NCBI GenBank assembly: GCA_900019385.1
Contig: FIZJ01000014.1
Span: forward strand, 1 to 53,617
Direction: 5' to 3'
DNA from: an uncultured Clostridia bacterium
Lineage (GTDB): Bacteria; Bacillota; Limnochordia; Darwinibacteriales; DTU012
DNA: 53,617 nucleotides
Positions 17,437 to 27,665 of this stretch are shown here, piece after piece. The position numbers and the translations under genes are program-made. Position 1 is the stretch's first letter, and each line of letters starts with the position of its first letter. The notes under the pieces are model-generated. The model was not told where the DNA came from. It was given only the letters and a program-made list of their open reading frames with translations, and ran no database searches.

Positions 17437-18741
17437 TTAACCCCTTTCCAGCACACGGATCACATTGCTGATGTTGCGGATGGAATCCAGCTGTTTGATC
17501 CGTTCCAAAGCCTGATAGAAATTGTGCTCAACAACTTCGTGGGTGACCAGTACGATTTCCGCCAGATTCACATCCCGGCGTGTCTGGAGAATCATGTCCA
17601 GGCTGACTTGGGCATCGCCGAACACTGTCGCCACACTGCCAAAGACACCTGGCTGATCCTTCGCTTTTAGCCTGACGTAAAACTTGGATCGGCTCCGGGA
17701 CATGGGCACGACTGGCTTGGCGGCAAACGTCATTTCGATGGCATGATTCTCAATCCCATGGTGAATGTTGTGCACCGCTTCGATCACATCCGCCACTACA
17801 GCGCTGGCTGTGGGCAGAGAGCCCGCGCCGCGGCCGAAAAACATCAGCTCGCCCACGGCGTCGCCCACCAGGAACAGGGCGTTGAACTCATTGTGCACCG
17901 AAGCCAGGGGGTGATCCTTCGGAACCAAAGTGGGGTGCACCCGAAGCTTCAACCCTTCTTGTGTTTCCTCGCCAATGGCCAGAAGCTTGATCACGAAACC
18001 CAGTTCATCGGCGTACATGATGTCCCGCACGCTCATTTCCACGATGCTTTCGGTGGCTATATCGTCAACGTTGACCACACTTTGGAAAGCCAAACTTGCA
18101 AGGATGGCCAGCTTGTACGCGGCGTCCCTGCCTTCGAGATCATTTTTGGGATCCGCTTCGGCGAAACCTTTGGCCTGGGCTTCGGCCAAAGCGTCCTGAA
18201 AATCCTTCTTGGCAGCGGTCATCTGGGTGAGAATATAATTGGTAGTGCCGTTGATAATCCCCATGATGCTCCTGATCCTGTTTGCCGCAAGACAGTGCTT
18301 GATCGGCCGGATCAGAGGGATGCCTCCACCGACGCTGGCTTCATAGTATATGTTCTTATTGTGTTCTTGGGCGGCGGAGAACAGTTCATACCCGCAAAGA
18401 GCCATCAAATCCTTGTTGGCGGTCACCACATGCTTGCCGTGTTCTAGGGCGGTGGCGATATACTGTCTCGCAGGCTCGATACCGCCCATGACTTCCACAA
18501 TGATATCAATGGCGGGATCGGTTAGCACAGAACTGGCATCGGTTGTCAGCTCCACGGCAGGGTCTAGATGGGGGCGGGTTTTGCTGGGATCCCGCACCAA
18601 CGCCTTGGTGATCTTTAACTCACTGCCGGTTTTCGCGGCAATGTCAGCCCGGTTCTTGGCTAGGATTTGCATCACCCCGGTGCCAACCGTACCTAAGCCG
18701 AGCAGCCCGATATTAATCACCGATTTCCTTGAAGTCATCAT
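17437..18741 (-). CDS. hom: Homoserine dehydrogenase with ACT domain
   Basis: NAD(P)H-dependent reduction of aspartate semialdehyde to homoserine. The Rossmann motif GLLGLGTVGTGV is at the N-terminus. The catalytic core contains VVTANKDLMA, YEASVGGGIPLIRPIK, GIINGTTNYIL and AEADPKNDLEGRDAAYKL. A C-terminal ACT domain (about residues 350-430, KDQPGVFGSVATVFGDA) suggests threonine feedback. The frame is open from a GTG at 18750 that overlaps the ribosome site; the ATG at 18741 sits 6 bases from GAGGTG and is preferred. First gene of hom-thrC-thrB. No leader peptide or T-box is recognised in the short upstream gap. Confidence 0.95.
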   Translation of the reverse strand: MMTSRKSVINIGLLGLGTVGTGVMQILAKNRADIAAKTGSELKITKALVRDPSKTRPHLDPAVELTTDASSVLTDPAIDIIVEVMGGIEPARQYIATALEHGKHVVTANKDLMALCGYELFSAAQEHNKNIYYEASVGGGIPLIRPIKHCLAANRIRSIMGIINGTTNYILTQMTAAKKDFQDALAEAQAKGFAEADPKNDLEGRDAAYKLAILASLAFQSVVNVDDIATESIVEMSVRDIMYADELGFVIKLLAIGEETQEGLKLRVHPTLVPKDHPLASVHNEFNALFLVGDAVGELMFFGRGAGSLPTASAVVADVIEAVHNIHHGIENHAIEMTFAAKPVVPMSRSRSKFYVRLKAKDQPGVFGSVATVFGDAQVSLDMILQTRRDVNLAEIVLVTHEVVEHNFYQALERIKQLDSIRNISNVIRVLERG

Positions 18742-18816
18742 TTTCCACACCTCAGTCCGTCAGTTGTAGAACTTGGGAATTGGCAGGGAAATACCATTCA
18801 GGTATAGAATTAGATG

Positions 18817-19452
18817 CTAAAACGCTCCGACTGCCTCCAGCCAGGATTTGGCAATCAAGCCGTGGCCGGCAGGCGACGGATGCACACCGTCGGGGCCCCA
18901 GAAGCCAGGCCCCAGCTTATTCGCTGCTTCCTGCATGATACTGTCGATCGGTACAAAAATGGCGTCAAATTCTTGCGCGAGCCTTTTTACGATTTCCCGC
19001 TTCGGATCGAGATCCGGGCGCCACAAAGCCCGGTCTTCGCTGGTGTGCAGCACAAACGGTTCCATCAACAGGATCTGGGCATCAAGGTGATCCCGGATCA
19101 TCTGCAGTATTGTACGGTAGTTGTCTGCAAACTGTTCATGCGGCACCGTTTCTATGTTCTTGTTGAAGGCGTGCCAGACATCGTTGATGCCGATCATGAT
19201 CGAGACAAAATCCGGTTTCAAATCAATGCAGTCTTCCTGCCAGCGGGCCACCAGATGCTCTGTCCGGTTGCCGCTGATACCGCGGTTGAGAAACTTGACA
19301 TTGTGTTCAGGGTACAAGGCGGAGAACATCGCGGCGGTGATCAGCGGGTAGCCCCTGCCAAGGCTGTGTGGGTCATTACGGTCACGCCCGCAATCCGTGA
19401 TGCTGTCTCCTTGAAACAGAACAGTGGAATTTGGCTTGATGATTGTTGTCAT
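18817..19452 (-). CDS. SGNH/GDSL-family hydrolase, probable carbohydrate esterase
   Basis: A 211-aa serine esterase. All four SGNH blocks are present: GDSIT (Ser nucleophile, residue 16), the Gly in NRGISGNRTEHL, the Asn in IGINDVW, and DGVHPSPAGH with the catalytic Asp and His. Members of this family include pectin and xylan acetylesterases, and the surrounding pectin-sugar genes suggest deacetylation of an oligosaccharide. It has no signal peptide, so it would act on imported, already shortened material. GAGGGG precedes the ATG by about 8 bases. It diverges from the sugar operon starting at 19.6 kb. Confidence 0.85.
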   Translation of the reverse strand: MTTIIKPNSTVLFQGDSITDCGRDRNDPHSLGRGYPLITAAMFSALYPEHNVKFLNRGISGNRTEHLVARWQEDCIDLKPDFVSIMIGINDVWHAFNKNIETVPHEQFADNYRTILQMIRDHLDAQILLMEPFVLHTSEDRALWRPDLDPKREIVKRLAQEFDAIFVPIDSIMQEAANKLGPGFWGPDGVHPSPAGHGLIAKSWLEAVGAF

Positions 19453-19565
19453 GGCTGAACCCCTCTTTTTGGTTGATTTATCTACAAGCTATTCTCCACA
19501 ACTGGAGTATATCCTGCCATATTGCCCACAGTAGGGTTTAATTTTATAAAAGGAGGAGCAGGTGC

Positions 19566-20877
19566 ATGCAGCAGTTTAGGTTTAACTACAAAACGTTGGA
19601 AGATTTTACAGCTGATTTGGAAAGATTTAAGCTGGAGCTGCCAGTCTCAGAAGATTTATCCCTGTTGAAAGCCCCGGTCACTGTAGGAGGCAAGAAGATC
19701 CCCAACAGGCTCGGCATTCAGCCGATGGAAGGCTGCGACGCACTGGCCGACGGCTCTCCGGGAGAGCTGACCTTCCGGCGGTATCTGCGCTTCGCCCGGG
19801 GTGGGTCTGGTCTGATTTGGTTCGAAGCGACAGCGGCAAGTGAAGCGGGGCGGGGTAAGCCCACGCAGCTTTACCTCCATGAGGGGAATGTAGACAGCTT
19901 CGCCAAACTGGTGGATCAAACGCGCCAAGCCGGGCTGGAAGCTTCCGGCGAGGTTCCTTACCTGGTCCTTCAGCTCACCCACGCCGGCCGTTACGGCGAC
20001 GCCCGTGCACGAGCCGGAACTGGATCGGCGGGCAGGGGTCGATCCGCAAAAACCAGTGATCACCGACGAAGAACTCCAAGCCCTTGAGGATGATTTTGTC
20101 GCCGCAGCCAGGCTGGCAAAGCAGGCGGGGTTCGATGCGGTGGACATCAAGGCCTGCCATCGCTATTTGATCAGCGAGCTTCTGGGCGCGCACAACCGCC
20201 CGGGCAATTACGGGGGCAGCTATGAAAACCGCACCCGCTGGCTGAAGAATGTGATTGGCAAAATCAGAAATGCCGGGATTGACATCGATATTACCACCAG
20301 ACTCAATGCCTACGATGCAATTGCTTACCCCTACGGCTGGGGGAGCGACAGCACAGGGGGCATCGACCTTGCCGAACCGAAACGCCTGGTTCAGGAACTG
20401 GTGAGCCTGGGCTTGAGCATGATCAACATCACTATCGCCACACCCTATCTGACGCCCCACATCTCTCGTCCCTACGATCAGCCGGGCCGCAACGGCTATC
20501 CACAGCCGGAGCACCCGCTGGTAGGCGTGGCCAGGATCCTGAATGTGGCCAAAGAGATCCAGCTAACGGTCCCAGATTGTGTGATTGTCGGGACAGGGTT
20601 CAGCTGGCTGAGGCAGTTTGCCCCCTATGTGGCAGCCGGTATGATCAAGGAAGGCTGGGCTTCGATCTGTGGGTTCGGCCGAGGAGGGTTTGCCTACCCT
20701 GATTTCGCCAAAGATATTTTCACCACTGGAGCCATGTCTCCGCGGAAAGTGTGCATCAGCTGCAGCAAATGCTCCGAGCTGAAGGGGGCGGCTTGGCTGA
20801 CAGGGTGTGTGGTCAGGGATTCAGAAGTTTATGCCCCCATTTACCAGGATTTCATCAAAGCGACGGGAGGTAAGTGA
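19566..20877 (+). pseudogene. Frameshifted NADH:flavin oxidoreductase (Old Yellow Enzyme family)
   Basis: Two overlapping frames together encode one OYE-type protein of about 437 aa. The first (19566 to about 20100) has the FMN barrel start VTVGGKKIPNRLGIQPMEG, GLIWFEATA and LQLTHAGRYG. The second (from about 20100) resumes with VHEPELDRRAGVDP, DDFVAAARLAKQAGFDAVDIK, NRPGNYGGSYENR and the end of the barrel. A C-terminal cluster C-x2-C-x2-C-x11-C (CISCSKC...C) may hold an iron-sulfur centre, as in dienoyl-CoA reductase relatives. Restoring the frame needs one base removed or two added near 20101-20104 (a CCC run); about ten residues also seem to be missing there relative to typical relatives. 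Either a real inactivating lesion or a sequence error. It is the first gene of the operon, with AGGAGG 9 bases before its ATG. Confidence 0.8.
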
Positions 20878-20879
20878 GC

Positions 20880-21647
20880 GTGACAAAACCAATTCTAGCC
20901 GCCCAGCTTTACACGGTGCGGGAACACATGCGGACTCCAGAACAGATCGCCGAAGGGCTCGGCAAGATCCGGGCGATCGGCTATACATCGGTGCAGGTAT
21001 CGGGCATCGGAGCGATTGCCCCGGAACAACTTAAAGAAATCCTGGACCGGGAACAGCTCACAGTCTGCGCCACCCATGTGCCGTGGCAGCGTCTCAAGGA
21101 AGATCTGGACCATCTGGTTTCCGAGCATAAACTTTGGGGCTGCCGGCATATCGGGCTCGGCGCAATTCCCGGTGAATACCGCAAGGATCGGGAAGGCTGG
21201 GTGCAGTTTGCCCGAGATGCCAATGCCATTGCCAGGAAAATCAAAGATCGAGGCCTGCAGTTCATTTACCACAACCATGCTTTTGAGTTCCAGAAGTTCG
21301 ATGGGGTAACAGCCCTTGAGATCCTGATGGAGGAAACGGATCCCGATGCATTCCACTTTGAGCTGGATACATACTGGATCCAGGTCGGCGGCGGCAATCC
21401 GGTGACCTGGATTGAAAAGGCGGCCGGCCGGATGAAGGTGATCCATTTCAAAGACATGGGCAACACAGGGGCCAATGAGCCAGTAATGACCGAAGTCGGG
21501 GAAGGCAACTTGGAATGGCCCGAAATCATCGAAGCCTGCCGACAAGCCGGCGTCGAGTATGCCGCTGTCGAGCAGGATATCTGCCGGCGGGATCCGTTTG
21601 AGAGTCTGGCAATCAGTTACCGGAACTTGACAAAACTGGGGCTGTGA
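20880..21647 (+). CDS. Sugar phosphate isomerase/epimerase-like TIM barrel (AP_endonuc_2 family)
   Basis: A 255-aa xylose-isomerase-like TIM barrel, cytoplasmic. Likely metal-site blocks are YHNHAFEF, FHFELDTYWIQVGG, VIHFKDM and YAAVEQD. Relatives act as epimerases, isomerases, dehydratases or 3-keto-glycoside lyases, so the family alone does not set the reaction. A GTG at 20874 overlaps the preceding stop but is only 3 bases from GGGAGG; the GTG at 20880 is 9 bases away and was chosen. It is embedded between a flavin oxidoreductase and two Gfo/Idh dehydrogenases, a grouping that suggests oxidised sugar intermediates. Confidence 0.82.
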   Translation: MTKPILAAQLYTVREHMRTPEQIAEGLGKIRAIGYTSVQVSGIGAIAPEQLKEILDREQLTVCATHVPWQRLKEDLDHLVSEHKLWGCRHIGLGAIPGEYRKDREGWVQFARDANAIARKIKDRGLQFIYHNHAFEFQKFDGVTALEILMEETDPDAFHFELDTYWIQVGGGNPVTWIEKAAGRMKVIHFKDMGNTGANEPVMTEVGEGNLEWPEIIEACRQAGVEYAAVEQDICRRDPFESLAISYRNLTKLGL

Positions 21648-21663
21648 AAGGAGAGAAAGGATT

Positions 21664-22821
21664 TTGGAACAAGTACGGGTAGGAGTTATCGGGATCGGCA
21701 ACATGGGATCACACCATGCCCGGAGCTTCGCTGCCGGTAAAGTCCCGGGAGCGGTGCTGACAGCTGTATGTGATACCAATCCCCAAAGGCTTGAGTGGGC
21801 CAAAGCCAACCTTGGGCAGGATGTGCAGCTGTTCTCCAGCGCTGCTCAGCTCTATGAGGCCAATTGTGTCGATGCTGTGGTCATCGCCACCCCCCATTAC
21901 GATCACCCACCTTTGGCCATCGCCGCCTTTGAGCGGGGGCTGCATGTGCTGGTGGAAAAACCGGCGGGGGTGTACACCAAGCAGGTGCGGGAGATGAACA
22001 ACGCCGCGGCAAAGAGCGGCAAGGTCTTCAGCATGATGTACAATCAGCGCACTAAGCCGCTGTATCAGAAAGTGCGGGAGTTGGTTCACAGCGGCGAAAT
22101 TGGCGAACTCAAGCGAGTGATCTGGATCATCACCGATTGGTACCGTTCCCAAAGCTACTATGATTCAGGCGGCTGGCGCGCCACTTGGGCGGGGGAAGGA
22201 GGCGGAGTCCTTTTGAACCAGGATCCGCACCAACTGGACCTGTGGCAGTGGATCTGCGGGATGCCCAAGCGGGTGCGGGCTTTTTGCTATTACGGCAAGT
22301 ACCACGATATTGAAGTGGAAGATGATGTGACGGCCTATGTGGAATACGAAAACGGCGCCACCGGCTTGTTTGTCACCTCCACCGGAGAAGCGCCGGGGAC
22401 CAACCGCTTGGAACTGTCGGGCGACCGGGGCAAAATTGTGGTGGAAGATGACCGCCTTGTATTCTGGCGGCTGAGGGTTTCGGAGCGGGAGTTCAATGCC
22501 ACATACAAGGGCGGGTTCGGCAGTCCTGAGGCTTGGAAATGCGAAATACCGGTGACAGGTGAAAACAGCGGGCACCTCGGGATCTTGCGCAACTGGATCG
22601 ATGCCATCCTGAAGGGCACACCGCTTCTGGCCCCGGGATGTGAAGGAATCTACGGACTTGAGATTTCCAACGCCATGCACCTATCCAGCTGGACTGACGC
22701 ATGGGTGGAACTACCAATCGACGAGGACTTGTTCTATGAAATGCTGCAGGACCGGATCCGGACTTCCACATTCAAGAAAAAAGCGGACGGACGTACATTG
22801 GACGTGTCCGGAACGTATTGA
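21664..22821 (+). CDS. Gfo/Idh/MocA family oxidoreductase
   Basis: A 385-aa NAD(P)-dependent dehydrogenase. The dinucleotide motif GVIGIGNMGSHHARSF is at the N-terminus; the catalytic Lys is in VLVEKPAGVYT; the substrate domain has LLNQDPHQLDLWQWICGMP, with the usual Asp-x-x-x-Asp/His pattern. The start codon is TTG, just after AAAGGA. The gene sits 16 bp downstream of the TIM barrel and 30 bp upstream of a second, only distantly similar Gfo/Idh gene. A pair of such enzymes can oxidise and later re-reduce a sugar carbon, for example C3. The actual substrate is unknown. Confidence 0.87.
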   Translation: MEQVRVGVIGIGNMGSHHARSFAAGKVPGAVLTAVCDTNPQRLEWAKANLGQDVQLFSSAAQLYEANCVDAVVIATPHYDHPPLAIAAFERGLHVLVEKPAGVYTKQVREMNNAAAKSGKVFSMMYNQRTKPLYQKVRELVHSGEIGELKRVIWIITDWYRSQSYYDSGGWRATWAGEGGGVLLNQDPHQLDLWQWICGMPKRVRAFCYYGKYHDIEVEDDVTAYVEYENGATGLFVTSTGEAPGTNRLELSGDRGKIVVEDDRLVFWRLRVSEREFNATYKGGFGSPEAWKCEIPVTGENSGHLGILRNWIDAILKGTPLLAPGCEGIYGLEISNAMHLSSWTDAWVELPIDEDLFYEMLQDRIRTSTFKKKADGRTLDVSGTY

Positions 22822-22851
22822 GAATAACAATACAAGATAGGAGTGAATCAA

Positions 22852-24069
22852 ATGGTACGGTTTGCCATCGTTGGCGTCAGAAACTATGCGCATTCTCATT
22901 ACCGCAAGGTTAAGCAGTTGGAGGAGCTTGGGGAAGGCAAACTGGTGGCTGTCGTGGTCAGCGACCAAGTGAGGAATGCCAAACGCGTCGAGGAACTGAA
23001 AGCGGAAGGTGTCACCATCTACGACAGTTTCGAACAACTGCTGCGGGAAGGCCGCGGCAAGGTGGATATTATCACTCTGCCCACATCGATTCCGACTCAT
23101 GGAGAACTGGCGGCCAAGGCCATGCTCGCCGGTTACAATGTGATTATGGAAAAACCTCCAGTGCCCACTGTCGACGAGTTGGATTATCTGCGGCAGGTGG
23201 AGAGGGAAACCGGCAAGTTCTGCTCTGTGGGCTTCCAGTTCATGCACAGCGTCACCATTCACAGGCTTAAGAAGATGCTGCTGGAAGGGCAGCTCGGCAC
23301 TCTGGAGAAGATAACTTGCCGTGGGTATTGGCCGCGGCTTGAGGCCTATTACAAGCGCAACGGCTGGGCTGGGCGGGTGATCTGGCGCAGTCAGCTGGTG
23401 CTTGACGGCCCAGTGCACAACGCGTTGGCCCACTACCTGCAGAACATGATTTTCCTCGCCGGCCGGACATCACAGGACAGTGCCGAGTTGAAAACAATCC
23501 GGGCGGAGATGTACCGGGGCCACACCTACATTCAATCAGATGACACGACCTGTCTGGAGATCGAGACAGTCGACGGTATCAAGATCTATTTCTATGTCAC
23601 CCACTGCTCCGATGTCAACTGGGGCCCGATTATGGAGATCCATACCGATAAAGCGGTGGTCACCTGGGATAACAAGGAAAACACTAAGATTGCCTGGAGT
23701 GACGGCAGAGTGGAGGAGTTCGACAGCGGTGGAAACGATCCGTACCTAGAAGTGTTCCGGATGCCGATCCGCAAATTCCGCGGCGAGCTCGACAAGCTGC
23801 CTTCGACTCTGGACAACACTCGGTCCTTCCAGGTCGCCGTCAACGGTATGTACCTCTCGGCACAGAAAATCCGGGAGATTCCCCTCGAGTACGTCAGTGA
23901 GTTTCCTGAAGGAAAGGACGGCCTGCGCACCATCGTGAAAGACATCGTCCAGATCATGGACCGGGCTTGTGCCGAGGGCAAACTGCTGTCGGATATAGGC
24001 GTCGAATGGGCCCATCCCACTGCGGCTGTCAATGTTGAGGGGTTGACTGAGTTTAACCCATTTAAATAG
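22852..24069 (+). CDS. Gfo/Idh/MocA family oxidoreductase, divergent
   Basis: A 405-aa protein with the family N-terminus (VRFAIVGVRNYAHSHYRK) and the EKP motif (NVIMEKPPVPTVDE). At the position where most relatives show a Gly-x-His-x-x-Asp block it reads LDGPVHNALAHYLQNMIFL, so the catalytic His may be kept while the Asp is replaced; activity may differ from the preceding enzyme. The frame is open from a GTG at 22843, but the ATG at 22852 is 8 bases from AGGAG and gives the usual N-terminus. Co-directional with the rest of the operon; 80 bp to the GH51 gene. Confidence 0.83.
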   Translation: MVRFAIVGVRNYAHSHYRKVKQLEELGEGKLVAVVVSDQVRNAKRVEELKAEGVTIYDSFEQLLREGRGKVDIITLPTSIPTHGELAAKAMLAGYNVIMEKPPVPTVDELDYLRQVERETGKFCSVGFQFMHSVTIHRLKKMLLEGQLGTLEKITCRGYWPRLEAYYKRNGWAGRVIWRSQLVLDGPVHNALAHYLQNMIFLAGRTSQDSAELKTIRAEMYRGHTYIQSDDTTCLEIETVDGIKIYFYVTHCSDVNWGPIMEIHTDKAVVTWDNKENTKIAWSDGRVEEFDSGGNDPYLEVFRMPIRKFRGELDKLPSTLDNTRSFQVAVNGMYLSAQKIREIPLEYVSEFPEGKDGLRTIVKDIVQIMDRACAEGKLLSDIGVEWAHPTAAVNVEGLTEFNPFK

Positions 24070-24133
24070 AAAAAGACAGCAAAATGCAGGAATTCAGGCC
24101 CATGTTTCGGAATAGATTGTGAAGTATAGGTAG

Positions 24134-25654
<1,521 letters not shown>

Positions 25655-25671
25655 AAGCGAGGTTGTGCCCC

Positions 25672-26097
25672 ATGTTGAAGACAAAGCTGATCCACCCGGA
25701 CATGCTCCGGGTTCTGGCAGCGGCAGGCCACGGTGCGCAGGTGTTGATCACCGACGGCCACTATCCCGCGTCCACCAAGACGCCGCCTGATGTGGAAAAG
25801 ATCTATCTCAATATTAGCCCGGGTTTGGTATCGGTGACAGATCTGCTGCAGGTGCTGGCGGACACGATCGAGATCGAAGCGGCTTATGTGATGGCTCCGG
25901 AGGCGGGCCCGATGCCGGAGATCTTCGCAGACTTCGCCAGGATCCTACCGGAAAGTGTGGAACTGAACAAACTAGGGCGGTTTGAGTTCTATGACCGTAT
26001 TGTAAAGAATGAAGACCTCTGTTTGGTTTTGGTATCGGGAGATACGCGGAAGTACGCCAATATCCTGATTACGATTGGAGTATGCGAACACAACTAG
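25672..26097 (+). CDS. fucU: RbsD/FucU-family sugar mutarotase
   Basis: Interconverts anomers of a sugar so that the next enzyme receives the right form. At 141 aa it has the length of E. coli FucU (140) and its blocks: HPDMLRVLAAAGHGAQVLITDGHYP (with the conserved His and Asp) and the C-terminal RKYANILITIGV. The start at 25672 is 9 bases from GCGAGG; an in-frame TTG nine bases earlier is less likely. Although it resembles the L-fucose mutarotase, it is directly upstream of rhamnulokinase, so it may serve L-rhamnose in this organism; no RhaM-type mutarotase is visible. The fucose isomerase gene is 9 kb away. Confidence 0.85.
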   Translation: MLKTKLIHPDMLRVLAAAGHGAQVLITDGHYPASTKTPPDVEKIYLNISPGLVSVTDLLQVLADTIEIEAAYVMAPEAGPMPEIFADFARILPESVELNKLGRFEFYDRIVKNEDLCLVLVSGDTRKYANILITIGVCEHN

Positions 26098-26111
26098 GCC
26101 GAGGTGATAAT

Positions 26112-27542
26112 ATGGCGTCAAAACTTAACTTGCTCGCCTTTGATTTGGGCGCGTCCAACGGCAGAGCGATCGTAGGCCAATATGACGGGGAACGCCTGAA
26201 TCTGATCGAAGTCCACAAATTCCCCAATGGGCCGCAAACCATCCACGGACACATGTACTGGAATATCTTGGATCTGTTTGCCCAAATCAAGACGGGAGTG
26301 ATCAAAGCCTGCGCCGCTGTGGACGGCAGAATCGACAGCATGGCCATCGACACCTGGGGTGTCGACTACGGCCTTTTGGATGCCAACGACACGCTGCTTT
26401 CCAACCCGTACCATTACCGGGACAAACGCACCGACGGGCTTTTGGATGAGATTTTCGCCGCAATCGGATCCGATATGATTTATGACGCGACCGGGATCCA
26501 GTTCATGCAGATCAATACACTGGTGCAGTTATATGCGGACCGCCGCTGGCGGCCGTGGGTTTTGGACAATGCCCGGACACTGCTGTTTATCCCGGATCTC
26601 CTCAATTTCTTCCTCACCGGGCAGAAGTACAACGAATACACGATCAGTTCCACATCACAGCTGCTTAACGCCACAACCTTGTCCTGGGTCGAACGGATCT
26701 TCACCGCCCTTGACCTGCCCATCGGCTTGATGCAGTCCTTGGTCTTTCCTGGAGCGGTCATCGGGACCGTCACGGAACAGATCAAAGCGGAAACGGGTAT
26801 TGGATGGGACATACCAGTGATTGCCGTAGGCAGCCACGACACAGCTTCAGCGGTGGCCGCCGTGCCCCTTGTTTCCAGTGAAGACAGCGTCTACATCAGC
26901 AGCGGCACATGGTCGCTCTTAGGTATGGAGCTGGAAAAACCGGTGATTAACGAGCACTCCCGCCGTGAAAACTTCACAAATGAGGGCGGCGTGGGCAAAA
27001 CAATCCGGTTTTTGAAGAACATCAGCGGGTTGTGGCTGATTCAGGAATGCCGGAGAATTTGGCAGCGTGATGGGTTGACTTTGAGCTGGGATCAGATCAG
27101 CAAGGCGGCAGAAGCGGCTCCGCTCAAGGCACTGATCAATCCTGACGACCCGAGATTCCTAAATCCGGACAATATGCCGGAAGCGATTGTGGCATACTGC
27201 CGCGAAACCGGTCAGGACGTGCCGGCCAACTACGGCGAGATTGCCCGCTGTGTCTACGAGAGCCTGGCCGTAAGTTATGAGAAAACCATCGCAAAGCTGG
27301 AAGCCATGCTCGGCCGCCGAATCGAGACAATCCACATGGTAGGCGGCGGGATTCAGGCGGAAATCCTCTGCCAGTTCACCGCCAATACCACCAGGCGCAC
27401 AGTCGTCACTGGCCCGATTGAGGCCACGGCCATGGGCAACATGCTCGGCCAGCTGCTTGCAAAAGGAGAAATCAACAGCCTTGAGGAAGGGCGGGAGCTG
27501 ATCCGCAGGTCAGTTGAGCTTAAGACCTATCTGCCGCAGTGA
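26112..27542 (+). CDS. rhaB: Rhamnulokinase
   Basis: FGGY-family kinase phosphorylating L-rhamnulose to L-rhamnulose 1-phosphate. Colinear with E. coli RhaB: AFDLGASNGRAIVGQYD, IDTWGVDYGLLD, HYRDKRTDGL, GIQFMQINTLVQL, VGSHDTASAVAAVPL (with the catalytic Asp), YISSGTWSLLGMEL, NEGGVGKTIRFLKNISGLWLIQECR and VGGGIQAEILCQ. 476 aa, normal. The chosen ATG is 5 bases after GAGGTG; an upstream in-frame start lies in the previous gene. Last gene of the 19.6-27.5 kb operon, followed by a terminator. The aldolase needed to finish the pathway is not in the window. Confidence 0.94.
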   Translation: MASKLNLLAFDLGASNGRAIVGQYDGERLNLIEVHKFPNGPQTIHGHMYWNILDLFAQIKTGVIKACAAVDGRIDSMAIDTWGVDYGLLDANDTLLSNPYHYRDKRTDGLLDEIFAAIGSDMIYDATGIQFMQINTLVQLYADRRWRPWVLDNARTLLFIPDLLNFFLTGQKYNEYTISSTSQLLNATTLSWVERIFTALDLPIGLMQSLVFPGAVIGTVTEQIKAETGIGWDIPVIAVGSHDTASAVAAVPLVSSEDSVYISSGTWSLLGMELEKPVINEHSRRENFTNEGGVGKTIRFLKNISGLWLIQECRRIWQRDGLTLSWDQISKAAEAAPLKALINPDDPRFLNPDNMPEAIVAYCRETGQDVPANYGEIARCVYESLAVSYEKTIAKLEAMLGRRIETIHMVGGGIQAEILCQFTANTTRRTVVTGPIEATAMGNMLGQLLAKGEINSLEEGRELIRRSVELKTYLPQ

Positions 27543-27564
27543 CGGGTCATGTATGATTCATCGG

Positions 27565-27609
27565 CACCATTTGCTTGGGTAGAGACTATCCGGCAAATGG
27601 TGTTTTTTT
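27565..27609 (+). terminator. Intrinsic terminator of the sugar operon after rhaB
   Basis: A 10-bp perfect stem CACCATTTGC / GCAAATGGTG with an inner GGGTAG-AGA-CTATCC hairpin, followed by a seven-T run. Confidence 0.9.
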
Positions 27610-27665
27610 ATTCCCCATTAATGGCACACTAAAAAGAACGAGTGAACAGTGGGGGATGGTGGCAG

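Noticed and set aside
19522-19550. TTGCCC-17-TATAAA as a promoter for the 19.6-kb sugar operon
   Set aside because: The predicted transcript start would fall inside the AGGAGG ribosome site, leaving no usable leader.
20001-20008. Programmed ribosomal frameshifting in the OYE-type gene
   Set aside because: No slippery heptamer, stop codon or downstream pseudoknot is evident at the junction; an indel is simpler.
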